DNA of 42,477 nt from Bacteroidales bacterium (GTDB lineage: Bacteria > Bacteroidota > Bacteroidia > Bacteroidales > UBA932): positions 1 to 42,477 of the forward strand of contig JAKSJK010000010.1 of assembly GCA_024398095.1 (NCBI GenBank), given 5' to 3'. The translations under genes were made by a program, and so were the position numbers. This document shows positions 8,224-15,993 of the stretch, piece after piece (position 1 is the first letter of the stretch; every line of letters starts with the position of its first letter). The notes beneath the pieces are model-generated. The model made no database searches, was not told the origin of the DNA, and was given only the letters and a program-made list of their open reading frames with translations.

Positions 8224-10166
8224 TTTCAATCAATTCATTGACAGTAGCATACGGTGGCTTCACCTTGCTGAATGACATTAATTTCCACATCAGCGAATCT
8301 GACAAGATCGGTCTTGTGGGAAAGAATGGTGCTGGCAAGTCCACTATCTTGAAGCTGATCTGCGGACTGCAGAATCCTACTTCTGGCCAGATTGCTGTAC
8401 CCAATGGATTGAAGATCGGCTATCTGCCACAGATCATGGAACACCACCGGGGACGCAGTGTCATCGATGAGGCTATGACTGCATTTGCGGCTATCTTCGA
8501 CATGGAAGCCGAACTGGCCGACATCACACAGCAGCTTGCGGAAAGAACTGATTATGAGTCGGATGCCTACCAGCAGCTAATCATAAGGATGAACGACATC
8601 AACGACCATCTCTCCATGGCACAGGCAGAATCTCCGCAGGTGCAGGCAGAACGGACGCTGATGGGCTTGGGCTTCCGATATAATGAGCTCCAGAGGCCTA
8701 CCGAGACCTTCTCGCAGGGATGGAACATGCGTATCGAACTCGCCAAGATCCTGCTGTCAAAGCCGGATGTGCTCCTGCTCGACGAGCCTACCAACCATCT
8801 CGACATCGAATCCATCGAGTGGCTTGAGGGCTACCTGAAGGATTACCGTGGATCCCTTGTGCTGATTTCACACGACAGGAAGTTCCTCGACAACGTTACC
8901 AATCGTACAGTCGAGATCATGCTGGGCCGCATCCACGACTACAAGGTTCCATACAGCAAATACCTCGAACTTCGCGCCGAGCGAATTGCTCAGCAGAAGG
9001 CTGCATATGAGAACCAGCAGAGGATGATCGAGAAGACCGAGGAATTCATCGAGAAGTTCCGTTACAAACCTACGAAGTCCAATCAGGTCCAGTCCCGTGT
9101 CAAGGCATTGGAGAAACTGGACAGGATAGAGGTCGACCTCCAGGACAAGGCAGCCATGGTAGTGAAGTTCCCTCCTGCGCCTCGTTCCGGTGATATAGCC
9201 TTCAAGGCAAGCGATCTGAAAGTAGGCTACGGACAGAAGGTCGTTTTCTCAGACGCTCAGATAGAGGTCAGAAGGGGAGAGAAGATTGCTCTCGTCGGCC
9301 GTAACGGAGAAGGCAAGACGACCCTTATGAGGGTGATAATGAGAGAGTTGGATCCTATGGGTGGCGAAGCCAGGGTGGGATACAATGTGAATATAGGCTA
9401 CTATGCCCAGAACCAGGAAGACGTACTCGACAAGCAGGATACAGTCTTCGAGACACTGGACAGGATAGCCGTCGGCGACATCCGCACCAAGCTCCGCGAC
9501 ATTCTGGCTGCCTTCCTTTTCAAGGGAGAGGACATCGACAAGAAGGTCGCAGTGCTGAGCGGAGGTGAAAGGGCGAGGCTGGCAATGGCCAAGCTGATGC
9601 TGCGTCCATACAACCTGCTTGCACTCGACGAGCCTACCAACCATATGGACATCCTTTCGAAGGATATACTCAAGCAGGCGCTCAAGAGCTACGACGGCAC
9701 TTTGATCATAGTATCGCACGACCGAGATTTTCTCGACGGACTCGTAGACAAGGTCTATGAATTCCGTGACGGACGTGTGAAGGAGCATCTGGGCGGTGTT
9801 CAGGAGTTCCTTGAGAAACTCAGGATAGAGAATCTCAACGAACTGGAGAGGCATAATCCTTCCGCCAAGGTGGTGGAGCCGGAGGTCAAGGCAGCCAAAG
9901 AGGAACAGAAGGCAGCCTCCATGCAGGAATACCAGCAGAAGAAGCATCTCAGCAAGGAGGAGAAGAAGATGAAGAACCGCATCGACTTCCTGGAGAAGGA
10001 GATTGCGAAACTGGAACAGAAGCAGAAGGACCTCGAGGCCGTCCTCGGCAATCCTGGTCCGAATGATGATATTTTCGACCTGACCAGGAATTATCTTGAA
10101 AACAAACGTGACCTGGACGCCAAGACCGACGAATGGGCCACACTTAGTGAGAAATTAGACCTATAA
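8220..10166 (+). CDS. ABC-F family ATPase (ribosome-associated type)
   Basis: The 648-residue soluble protein has two tandem ATP-binding cassettes and no membrane segments, the ABC-F plan. Proteins of this class act on the ribosome as translation factors or in antibiotic resistance. Cassette 1 has Walker A GKNGAGKST (about 34-42) and LLLDEPTNHLD, but its signature is SQGWNMR rather than LSGGE. Cassette 2 has Walker A GRNGEGKTT (about 360-368), the canonical LSGGERARLAMAKL and LALDEPTNHMD. Between them lies a long charged helical linker (IAQQKAAYENQQRMIEK), and the C-terminus is a Lys/Glu-rich coiled coil of about 90 residues, as in Uup-like members. It follows tatC with a 4-bp overlap and precedes rlmB by 5 bp. 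The operon context favours a housekeeping translation role over drug resistance. Confidence 0.92.
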   Translation: MISINSLTVAYGGFTLLNDINFHISESDKIGLVGKNGAGKSTILKLICGLQNPTSGQIAVPNGLKIGYLPQIMEHHRGRSVIDEAMTAFAAIFDMEAELADITQQLAERTDYESDAYQQLIIRMNDINDHLSMAQAESPQVQAERTLMGLGFRYNELQRPTETFSQGWNMRIELAKILLSKPDVLLLDEPTNHLDIESIEWLEGYLKDYRGSLVLISHDRKFLDNVTNRTVEIMLGRIHDYKVPYSKYLELRAERIAQQKAAYENQQRMIEKTEEFIEKFRYKPTKSNQVQSRVKALEKLDRIEVDLQDKAAMVVKFPPAPRSGDIAFKASDLKVGYGQKVVFSDAQIEVRRGEKIALVGRNGEGKTTLMRVIMRELDPMGGEARVGYNVNIGYYAQNQEDVLDKQDTVFETLDRIAVGDIRTKLRDILAAFLFKGEDIDKKVAVLSGGERARLAMAKLMLRPYNLLALDEPTNHMDILSKDILKQALKSYDGTLIIVSHDRDFLDGLVDKVYEFRDGRVKEHLGGVQEFLEKLRIENLNELERHNPSAKVVEPEVKAAKEEQKAASMQEYQQKKHLSKEEKKMKNRIDFLEKEIAKLEQKQKDLEAVLGNPGPNDDIFDLTRNYLENKRDLDAKTDEWATLSEKLDL

Positions 10167-10171
10167 TATAT

Positions 10172-10921
10172 ATGGAACAAGAAAGCAAGATGCAGTACCT
10201 CTACGGTATGCATTCAGTAATAGAGGCGCTCAAGTCGGGCAAGAAGTTCGATAAGGTGCTGCTCAAGACAGGACTCGAGGGCCCTCAGTACAGGGAACTC
10301 ATGGCCCTGCTCGCTGAGAACGAAATCCAGTACCAGTGGGTGCCTGTCGAAAGGCTCAACAGGGCAGTGCGCGGTGCGCATCAGGGGGTGATTGCCTATA
10401 TCAGCCAGATAGATTATGTTGACATCGAGACACTCGTGAATAACGCTCTCGCAACCAGCAGGAATCCGATCCTTGTGATCCTGGACGGGGTCAGTGATGT
10501 GCGCAATCTCGGAGCTATCGCCCGTACATTAGAGTGTGCCGGCGGCCGTGGAATCATTGTTCCCGCCAAAGGTGGAGCCGCAATAAATGCTGAAGCGGTA
10601 AAGGCTTCAGCCGGTGCTCTGATGAGAATCGACACATGCAAAGTGCCGAATCTTCGCGTTGCGGCATACTACTTGAAACAAAGTGGATTCAGGCTTATTG
10701 CAGCGACCGAGAAGGTTGACCATTATATGTATGACACAGACCTTACCGGCCCTATTGCGATCGTAATGGGTTCCGAGGGCTCCGGCATTTCGAAATCGAT
10801 GCTGGACCTCGCTGATGACAAGGTTGCCATTCCTATGGCCGGTGAGATCTCATCTCTCAACGTGTCGGTTGCAACTTCCGTCATCCTGTACGAGGCCGTA
10901 AGACAGAACATGAATAAGTAA
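10172..10921 (+). CDS. rlmB: 23S rRNA (guanosine-2'-O)-methyltransferase RlmB-like
   Basis: The 249-residue SPOUT (SpoU/TrmH) methyltransferase is predicted to 2'-O-methylate G2251 of 23S rRNA. The N-terminal RNA-binding domain starts YLYGMHSVIEALKSGK, typical of RlmB. Catalytic motif 1 is LDGVSDVRNLGAIARTLECAG with the conserved Asn and Arg. Motif 2 is IVMGSEGSGIS, and motif 3 is IPMAGEISSLNVSVATSV with the SLNVSVA knot residues. A second in-frame ATG at 10190 (MQYLYGMHS) fits the family N-terminus better, so the true start may be six codons later. It lies in the valS operon, fitting a translation-related set. Confidence 0.93.
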   Translation: MEQESKMQYLYGMHSVIEALKSGKKFDKVLLKTGLEGPQYRELMALLAENEIQYQWVPVERLNRAVRGAHQGVIAYISQIDYVDIETLVNNALATSRNPILVILDGVSDVRNLGAIARTLECAGGRGIIVPAKGGAAINAEAVKASAGALMRIDTCKVPNLRVAAYYLKQSGFRLIAATEKVDHYMYDTDLTGPIAIVMGSEGSGISKSMLDLADDKVAIPMAGEISSLNVSVATSVILYEAVRQNMNK

Positions 10922-10940
10922 AACCTTAAATACAGAAGAA

Positions 10941-11864
10941 ATGAAGAAGATCATCACTCTTGCAGCGGCTCTGCTCGCAGCAATGCCTTCACTTTTTGCA
11001 CAGAAGGTAGTGGACCAGGTAATCGATTACACTGGATTCAAGAACATCGAAGCAAACAAGAACTTCGAGGTGAAGTTCGTAAACTCAGATGCTTATTCGG
11101 TGAAACTCACTGTTGACGAGAGGATTGCCGAGAATGTAATTGCTATCGTGAAGAGCAACACACTCATCCTCGACATCGATGAGAAGGGCTATTCAAAGGA
11201 ACTCAAGAAAGAACTCAAGGCCAAGAACGCCATTCCGCCTGTTGTCATAGCGGAGGTTCATGCACCTTCCATCAACAAGGTGATACTCAACAACAACACT
11301 CTTTTCTCTGCTGCTGACAACATCAAGTCTGACGATGTGGTTTTCGAGGTGAACAACAACGCCGTCGTCAAGAATATCGCTCTTGATGCAAATGCAGCGA
11401 AGATCAAGATGAACAACAAGGCCACCGCACGCTTCGACATCTATGCCAACGAGATCGAGTACTACGGCAGTAATTCAGCTTCTGTGACTTTGGTCCTCAA
11501 CTGCAACAACCTTGTGCTCTCCGGTGAGAACTCATCCAACACTACCGCAGACGGCGAGCTTCGCAACGTACAGGTCAAGGGCCAGAACAGTGCATTCATC
11601 ACCCTTACCGGCAATGCAACCAAGGCAGTTGTACATGGCAGCAACTCTACCATGATCAACCTCGACGGTCTCAACACCAAGGAGGCTGAAGTTGATCTCA
11701 GCAATTCCGCATGCTGCAAGATAAATGCGAAGGAACGCCTCAAGGTGGAACTTCTCAACAGCTCACACCTCATCTACAATGCAAACCCAAGCATAGAGAT
11801 CGAGCGCATTGTCGGTTCAACCATGACCAAGTCGAGCGACACCAAGTACAACAAGAAGAAATAA
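10941..11864 (+). CDS. secreted head-GIN (DUF2807) domain protein
   Basis: The 307-residue protein begins with a Sec signal peptide (about 20 residues, ending LFAQ). The rest is a repetitive beta-structure with many Asn, Ser and small residues and recurring short strands (VILNNNTLF, VVFEVNNNAVV, VTLVLNCNNLVLSG, AFITLTGNATKAVVHG). This pattern matches the putative auto-transporter adhesin head GIN domain (DUF2807) that is abundant in Bacteroidota and is thought to form a beta-helix. The cargo and ligand are unknown. It starts 19 bp after rlmB and ends 2 bp before the dipeptidase gene, so it is probably cotranscribed with them. It has no lipobox, so it is predicted periplasmic or surface-exposed. 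Confidence 0.85.
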   Translation: MKKIITLAAALLAAMPSLFAQKVVDQVIDYTGFKNIEANKNFEVKFVNSDAYSVKLTVDERIAENVIAIVKSNTLILDIDEKGYSKELKKELKAKNAIPPVVIAEVHAPSINKVILNNNTLFSAADNIKSDDVVFEVNNNAVVKNIALDANAAKIKMNNKATARFDIYANEIEYYGSNSASVTLVLNCNNLVLSGENSSNTTADGELRNVQVKGQNSAFITLTGNATKAVVHGSNSTMINLDGLNTKEAEVDLSNSACCKINAKERLKVELLNSSHLIYNANPSIEIERIVGSTMTKSSDTKYNKKK

Positions 11865-11866
11865 GT

Positions 11867-12931
11867 ATGTTCGTCCTGGACTCTCACTGCGACACCCCGT
11901 CGCAGATCTACAGATTGAGAGATCTGAGGAAGGATAACGAAAGAGCCCACATCGATTTTCCGAAACTCAAACGAGGCGGCGTCGATGGGGCTTTTTTCGC
12001 ACTCTATACCTCGAACTCTCTCCCACAGGAGAGGTCTGAAACCTATGCCCGTGAGCTGCTCCGCGATCTGCGTCTGTGCGTAGAAGCCAACTCTGACGTG
12101 GCAGCATTTGCAACCAGCCGTACTCAGGCACTGGCCAATCAGGCGGCAGGTCTGTTTTCTGTTTTTGTGGGACTGGAAAATGGTCAGCCACTTGGACGTT
12201 CACTTGATTCCGTCGACTGGTTTTACGATATGGGCGTCAGGTATATCACCCTGACTCATGCAGGCGACAATGAGATCTGCGATTCCTGCACTTCCAAGAC
12301 CGGCGGCCGCTGGCATGGACTGAGTCCGTTCGGAAGGGAAGTGGTTGCACGCATGAACAGTCTAGGAATGCTGGTGGATGTGAGCCATATCTCCGACGAG
12401 TCATTCTGGGATGTTCTGGACTGCTCGACCAAGCCTGTCGTAGCGACCCACTCCTGCTGCCGTGCTCTTGCGGACAGACCCCGTAATATGAGTGACGGGA
12501 TGATAAAGGCTCTTGCTGAACATGGCGGTGTGATACAGATCAATTTTTATCCGTCCTTCCTGGATGCGGAATTCGCACGTTTCTTCAGTGACTCGGGACT
12601 CTCGGACTGGGCTGATACCGTGGAAGAGAAATTCATTGCCCACCCTTACGACAAACAGTTCAGAGACGATTGGGATGCTGCACTGGCACGTCTGGAATCT
12701 TGCGAACGTCCGTCCTTCAAAAGAATTGCAGACCATATCGATCATGCTGTCGAGATTGCTGGCGTGGATCATGTCGGACTGGGATCAGACTTTGACGGCA
12801 TTCCGGTGACACCTGCCGGTCTGGAGGATGTGTCCTGTTTCGGAGTTATCTTTGAAGAACTCCGTTCCAGGGGCTATTCAGAGGCGGACATAGAAAAAAT
12901 CGCCGGAGGAAATTTCCTCCGGCTCTTATAG
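11867..12931 (+). CDS. M19 (renal-type) dipeptidase
   Basis: This 354-residue zinc dipeptidase belongs to peptidase family M19. The binuclear metal site is visible: SHCD with His7 and Asp9, the Glu in VGLENG, the His in VSHIS and the His in VATHSCCRAL. GSDFDG near the C-terminus and the closing AGGNFLRLL are family hallmarks. No signal peptide is evident, so it is predicted cytoplasmic, with dipeptide recycling the likely role. The frame is open 52 codons further upstream, inside the GIN gene, but the ATG at 11867 gives the proper family N-terminus and lies 2 bp after the GIN stop. The codons for its conserved C-terminus form a perfect 22-bp palindrome that appears to serve as the terminator for the facing cinA gene. 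Confidence 0.93.
   Translation: MFVLDSHCDTPSQIYRLRDLRKDNERAHIDFPKLKRGGVDGAFFALYTSNSLPQERSETYARELLRDLRLCVEANSDVAAFATSRTQALANQAAGLFSVFVGLENGQPLGRSLDSVDWFYDMGVRYITLTHAGDNEICDSCTSKTGGRWHGLSPFGREVVARMNSLGMLVDVSHISDESFWDVLDCSTKPVVATHSCCRALADRPRNMSDGMIKALAEHGGVIQINFYPSFLDAEFARFFSDSGLSDWADTVEEKFIAHPYDKQFRDDWDAALARLESCERPSFKRIADHIDHAVEIAGVDHVGLGSDFDGIPVTPAGLEDVSCFGVIFEELRSRGYSEADIEKIAGGNFLRLL
12902..12923 (-). terminator. terminator of the cinA operon inside the dipeptidase gene
   Basis: A perfect 22-bp palindrome (11 bp each side) is followed, on the minus strand, by GATTTTTTC. It begins 10 bp beyond the cinA stop codon. On the plus strand the following sequence (TCTTATA) is a poor U-tract, so its main use is probably for cinA. 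Confidence 0.75.
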
Positions 12932-12932
12932 A

Positions 12933-14231
12933 TTATTTCACTGAAATCTCTCCGCAGATTACCTGTCGGAGCAGATTCAAAGCTGTGGCCGCGGCGCGTT
13001 CAATGTTGCGTTCGCGGTCATTGCTGTAATGGAAGAGGCGGGTGAGTGTGCCTTCTTCGGTAGCGACCGCCATCCATACTGTGCCGACCGGCTTGTCCGG
13101 AGTTCCGCCTCCAGGGCCGGCGATGCCGGAAGTGGCAACTGCGTAATCAGTACCGGTAATGCGGCGGACTCCCTCAGCCATCTTTGCGACGCACTCGGAG
13201 CTGACAGCTCCATGCTCACGGATGATTTCCTCGGGAACCCCAAGGACATGGATCTTCACATAGTTGTCATAGGAGGTTACCGAACCCCAATAGTACTCGG
13301 AACATCCCGGTGTGGCAGTCATCAGTTTTGAGATGGTTCCTCCGGTGCAGGATTCCGCAGCACTCATCTTCTTGCCTTGAGCCTTCAGCAGACGCCCGAT
13401 GGTCTGAGGAAGGGTGTCGTCCTGATCTGAATAGATGTATTCGGAGATCAGTCCGCGGAGCTTGGCGAGTTCTGCTTCGATGCGTTTTTCCTGTTCTTCG
13501 CGCACCCCGCCATAGATACTAAGTCTCAATCTGACGCCGGTCAGCAGGTTAGGCAGATAGGCCAAGTGCATATCTGCCGGAAGTGAATCCTCCCAGTCTT
13601 CGATTTTCTTAGAAAGGGCTGACTCGGCAATGCCGTAAGTCATTATCGTCCTGTGGAATATGTCTGATGTCTCAAAGTTCTGCTTTATATCCTCGAGAAC
13701 ATCAGGCATCGCGGCCTCACACTCGTATGGCACGCCTGGTAGCGAATAGAGGACGGCCTTGTGGGGAAGTTGGGTACCGTTGCCGAGAACGGTCGCTTCG
13801 CCAAAGTGGAAGGCCATGTTTGCGGCGGTACCTTTGCGATTGACTATCACTTTGCAGGTGTCGGGGACATAGGCCTGTGCGCGGTTGATGTCCAGCATCT
13901 CCAATCCTCTTGAACTGAGGAAGTGGCGTACCATCTCCAACTGTCCTGCATCCTCGTGCCATCCTTTTGCGCAAGAGAGTTCCGCAAGAGCTGCCTTGGT
14001 GATGTCATCCTTTGTCGGGCCGAGACCACCTGTCACAATAACTATATTGTTGCATCTGAGCTCGTTTGCGAGATTGGAAATGATCTCATCATGATCGTCT
14101 CCGATCGAAACCATTCTGGTTACCCTTATGCCGATGGAGTTGAGCTGGCGTGAGATTTTTGAAGAGTTTGTGTCGACGATCTGTCCGATCAGGATCTCGT
14201 CGCCGATTGTGCATATGGATGCTGTCGTCAT
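12933..14231 (-). CDS. cinA: CinA-like protein (NMN amidohydrolase / COG1058 fusion)
   Basis: The 432-residue protein joins two domains. Residues 1 to about 170 form the MoCF/COG1058 domain (ICTIGDEILIGQIVDTNS, VIVTGGLGPTKDD), associated with ADP-ribose pyrophosphatase activity. After a KH-like middle, residues about 270-432 form the CinA/PncC domain, with AAESCTGG and TSGIAGPGGGTPDKPVGTVW, which deamidates nicotinamide mononucleotide in pyridine nucleotide salvage. Two-domain CinA proteins of this length are standard. The frame continues to an ATG at 14288, but that would run into the upstream gene; the ATG at 14231 leaves a 5-bp gap and gives the family N-terminus. It is downstream of the DHODH-like gene. 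Confidence 0.93.
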   Translation of the reverse strand: MTTASICTIGDEILIGQIVDTNSSKISRQLNSIGIRVTRMVSIGDDHDEIISNLANELRCNNIVIVTGGLGPTKDDITKAALAELSCAKGWHEDAGQLEMVRHFLSSRGLEMLDINRAQAYVPDTCKVIVNRKGTAANMAFHFGEATVLGNGTQLPHKAVLYSLPGVPYECEAAMPDVLEDIKQNFETSDIFHRTIMTYGIAESALSKKIEDWEDSLPADMHLAYLPNLLTGVRLRLSIYGGVREEQEKRIEAELAKLRGLISEYIYSDQDDTLPQTIGRLLKAQGKKMSAAESCTGGTISKLMTATPGCSEYYWGSVTSYDNYVKIHVLGVPEEIIREHGAVSSECVAKMAEGVRRITGTDYAVATSGIAGPGGGTPDKPVGTVWMAVATEEGTLTRLFHYSNDRERNIERAAATALNLLRQVICGEISVK

Positions 14232-14236
14232 GATTA

Positions 14237-14992
14237 TTATCTGGTGAGCTTTCTGCTGATAGCAGCCCCCATGACAGAACTGCTGCATTCCAGCAGCGTG
14301 GCGCCGGCTTCAAGCAGTCCTTTCGCTTCTTCAAAGCTGCTGAATTCAACCTTGGAAAGAACAGGAAGCCTGTTGGAGGTTTTTTCCGCGATGTAATGTA
14401 TGTGCTTTGCCGATGAGGTGGCAATGCCGTCTATTCCCGACATCCTGCAGTAGTGGATGATAGAATCCAGGTCGGCATGCGGCAGATCATCTGAAATCTG
14501 GACCAGGATAGGTTTGTATTCGTTGAAATAAAGTCTGAGATTGAGAAGGCGGTCCAGAATCTCTGAAAGCATGTCGATGTCCTGGAGCTGCTTTGCACCA
14601 TTTTCCGCCACATTGACAACGAACATATCTACATAATCGTAGAGAGTGGTGAAAGTGAATTCGTAGTCATGGGCGGCCTGCTCCAGGTCGGTGCTGCTAT
14701 TCTTTATTATATTGGCGGCAATCAGGGATGGGAGGTTGAGTTTCCTTTTCCTGAGTTTTTCTGCTATTGCCTTTGCACCTTTGTTTGCCAGTTTTTCGTG
14801 CTGCGCTTCGGGAGTGACAGGTCCGAATTCAATAAAAGGAAACCTCTTATCTGCTGAAAGAAAGAAGAAATCTCCGTTGGGATCAAAACGATGGCGAAGG
14901 CCTACAGGGGAACTGAAATGAATGTCAAAGACATCTCTCGAACAGAGTGATGCCTTCTTATTAAACAGATATCTTTTCAGCAAGTTAAACAT
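14237..14992 (-). CDS. degenerate dihydroorotate-dehydrogenase-like protein
   Basis: The 251-residue protein follows the class 2 DHODH (PyrD) barrel in order but is shorter than the roughly 340 residues usual for PyrD and lacks most active-site residues. SSPVGL at 27-32 matches NPVGL, and FGPVTP at 56-61 matches the GTVTP strand. The catalytic VNxSSPN motif reads VNVAENG (127-132), losing the serine base. The LVKxxPD lysine is Gln in LVQISDD (163-169). The NTT segment reads ATSS (191-194). The FMN-phosphate GGI loop reads KVEFSS. An N-terminal membrane-association helix may remain (FNLLKRYLF). It is probably not an active dehydrogenase; it could be a conserved pseudo-enzyme or a repurposed barrel. 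A -7 box ends 4 bp before the ATG, so the mRNA may be leaderless. Confidence 0.72.
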   Translation of the reverse strand: MFNLLKRYLFNKKASLCSRDVFDIHFSSPVGLRHRFDPNGDFFFLSADKRFPFIEFGPVTPEAQHEKLANKGAKAIAEKLRKRKLNLPSLIAANIIKNSSTDLEQAAHDYEFTFTTLYDYVDMFVVNVAENGAKQLQDIDMLSEILDRLLNLRLYFNEYKPILVQISDDLPHADLDSIIHYCRMSGIDGIATSSAKHIHYIAEKTSNRLPVLSKVEFSSFEEAKGLLEAGATLLECSSSVMGAAISRKLTR

Positions 14993-14996
14993 GAGG

Positions 14997-15004
14997 CAAA
15001 GATA
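14997..15004 (-). promoter_or_regulatory. -7 box for the DHODH-like/cinA operon
   Basis: TATCTTTG on the minus strand, matching TAnnTTTG. Its last base is only 4 bp from the ATG at 14992, so transcription would begin at or within the start codon. No good -33 is seen at the usual spacing. Confidence 0.5.
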
Positions 15005-15026
15005 CTAAATAATCGCGAAAAGGGGA

Positions 15027-15491
15027 TTATTGCATCAATTCCTGGAAGGTGCCATCGTCATAAAAGATGACAACTTTAACCGCTTTCCTTTGATTTATAG
15101 TCACTTCGGCGTTCTTAACTTCAGTAATGATTGAAGTAGAGCTTTCAATTTTCGGAGTCACGACCGGTATCTGTACGGGAATATCCTTTGGAATAGAGGC
15201 CTGAACCGGTTCTGGATCGGCGAAAAGGGCATCGTCCCTGAAAAGGTTGTCATCGTCAGGCCGCCTGACTTCAGCGCCCTGGTTTCTATACATCTTGCCT
15301 CTGCCGGTGAGAAGCCATTCGATGTTCAGGTTAGGGTAGTGTACTATCAGATTGCTGATAAAATCATAACCGGGCTTGTTGCGTCCGGCTAAAATATGCG
15401 ACACGCTGGCTCTCGCAACATCGATGGAGTCTGCGAATTGTCCTTGAGAGATGTTTTCTGCAGCTAGAAACTGCTGTAATCTTGTATTCAT
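15027..15491 (-). CDS. XRE-family transcriptional regulator
   Basis: The 154-residue protein has an N-terminal helix-turn-helix of the XRE/Cro type (residues about 4-60; ISQGQFADSIDVARASVSHILAGRNKPGYD holds the scaffold and recognition helices, followed by NIEWLLTGRGKMY). The middle is acidic and flexible, and a short C-terminal beta-like tail reads AVKVVIFYDDGTFQEL. This HTH plus IEWLLTGxG plus tail arrangement is common in Bacteroidales regulators of unknown target. An inverted TTTGTAA/TTACAAA pair lies directly before the start codon and overlaps its own -7 box, and related sites continue across the AT-rich upstream region. Autorepression is a reasonable inference. Confidence 0.88.
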   Translation of the reverse strand: MNTRLQQFLAAENISQGQFADSIDVARASVSHILAGRNKPGYDFISNLIVHYPNLNIEWLLTGRGKMYRNQGAEVRRPDDDNLFRDDALFADPEPVQASIPKDIPVQIPVVTPKIESSTSIITEVKNAEVTINQRKAVKVVIFYDDGTFQELMQ

Positions 15492-15492
15492 A

Positions 15493-15515
15493 TTTGTAAC
15501 TAATCGGTTTACAAA
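15493..15515. promoter_or_regulatory. candidate operator (inverted repeat) at the XRE start
   Basis: TTTGTAA at 15493-15499 and TTACAAA at 15509-15515 form a perfect 7-bp inverted repeat with a 9-bp spacer. It begins 2 bp upstream of the XRE start codon and its distal arm overlaps the -7 box at 15519-15512. The dyad fits an HTH dimer site and autoregulation. Confidence 0.55.
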
Positions 15516-15543
15516 GATAATGAAAATATATTTACATATGCAA
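15512..15543 (-). promoter_or_regulatory. XRE gene promoter
   Basis: On the minus strand a TTG at 15543-15541 is followed after about 21 bp by TATCTTTG (15519-15512), matching Bacteroidales -33 and -7 elements. The leader to the ATG at 15491 is short, about 14 bases from the expected start point. Confidence 0.6.
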
Positions 15544-15839
15544 TAGGGGATAGACTATATAGTTAAAGTAATAGTTTAAGTGACTGCTAAAAACCGTATT
15601 AAAAATCACTTTAGGTAAATCTAGTAAAATACTGATTTTGAATTAAATATAAACTAAATACAGGCTTATTTTGTGGCGATTCGGGCAAAAATTGGGAAAT
15701 ATTAGTCGAAAACAATTAATCTTTAGTTGATATAATATTGCGCTATGTGCTAAATATTAACGAGTTAGCAAAATTGAATATTTAGTATAATTTTTCCTTA
15801 TATCATCTTTTTCAACATTATTTCAGATTACGGCAATTA

Positions 15840-15883
15840 TTTACAAAAATATATCTATGTGTTTACAAAAGTATATACATATG
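15840..15883. repeat. two 22-bp direct repeats (iteron-like)
   Basis: Units 15840-15861 and 15862-15883 both begin TTTACAAAA, continue with TATAT and end in TG. They agree at 18 of 22 positions by hand count. The spacing of two helical turns would place bound proteins on one face of the DNA. Confidence 0.65.
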
Positions 15884-15894
15884 TTAATTATTGT

Positions 15895-15912
15895 TATTTA
15901 CAATTGTAAATA
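15895..15912. promoter_or_regulatory. perfect 18-bp palindrome
   Basis: TATTTACAATTGTAAATA is a perfect dyad containing the same TTTACA/TGTAAA core as the XRE-proximal operator. It lies about 80-100 bp before the likely queA start, close to any queA promoter. Confidence 0.65.
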
Positions 15913-15993
15913 GCGGATAGATAACATTTGTAAATTCACGAGAATCGCATAATTGTACAGATGTGCGGGATTATTCGTAAATTCGCGCTTGTT

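Larger units (their letters stand above)
15516..15960. other. AT-rich non-coding region with repeated TTTACAAA-type sites
   Basis: About 450 bp lie between the XRE gene and queA with no convincing gene. The region is markedly AT-rich compared with its neighbours. It holds TTTACATA at 15531-15538, TTTACAAAA at 15840-15848 and again at 15862-15870 (inside two 22-bp direct repeats), a perfect 18-bp palindrome at 15895-15912, and TTTGTAAA at 15927-15934. These share the core of the dyad at the XRE start. The middle part, roughly 15550-15835, shows no further repeat or box that I could recognise. A regulatory region for both flanking genes is the simplest reading. A replication or partition site is possible but not supported by consensus DnaA boxes. 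Confidence 0.6.

Noticed and set aside
11711..11866. Longer N-terminus for the M19 dipeptidase
   Set aside because: The extra 52 residues lie inside the GIN gene in another frame, are low in hydrophobic order and do not match the family; the ATG at 11867 has the SHCD motif at the expected place.
15492..15960. Chromosomal or plasmid origin of replication in the AT-rich gap
   Set aside because: No consensus TTATNCACA DnaA boxes and no dnaA, repA or parAB nearby; the repeats fit a regulator's operators better. Kept only as an alternative.
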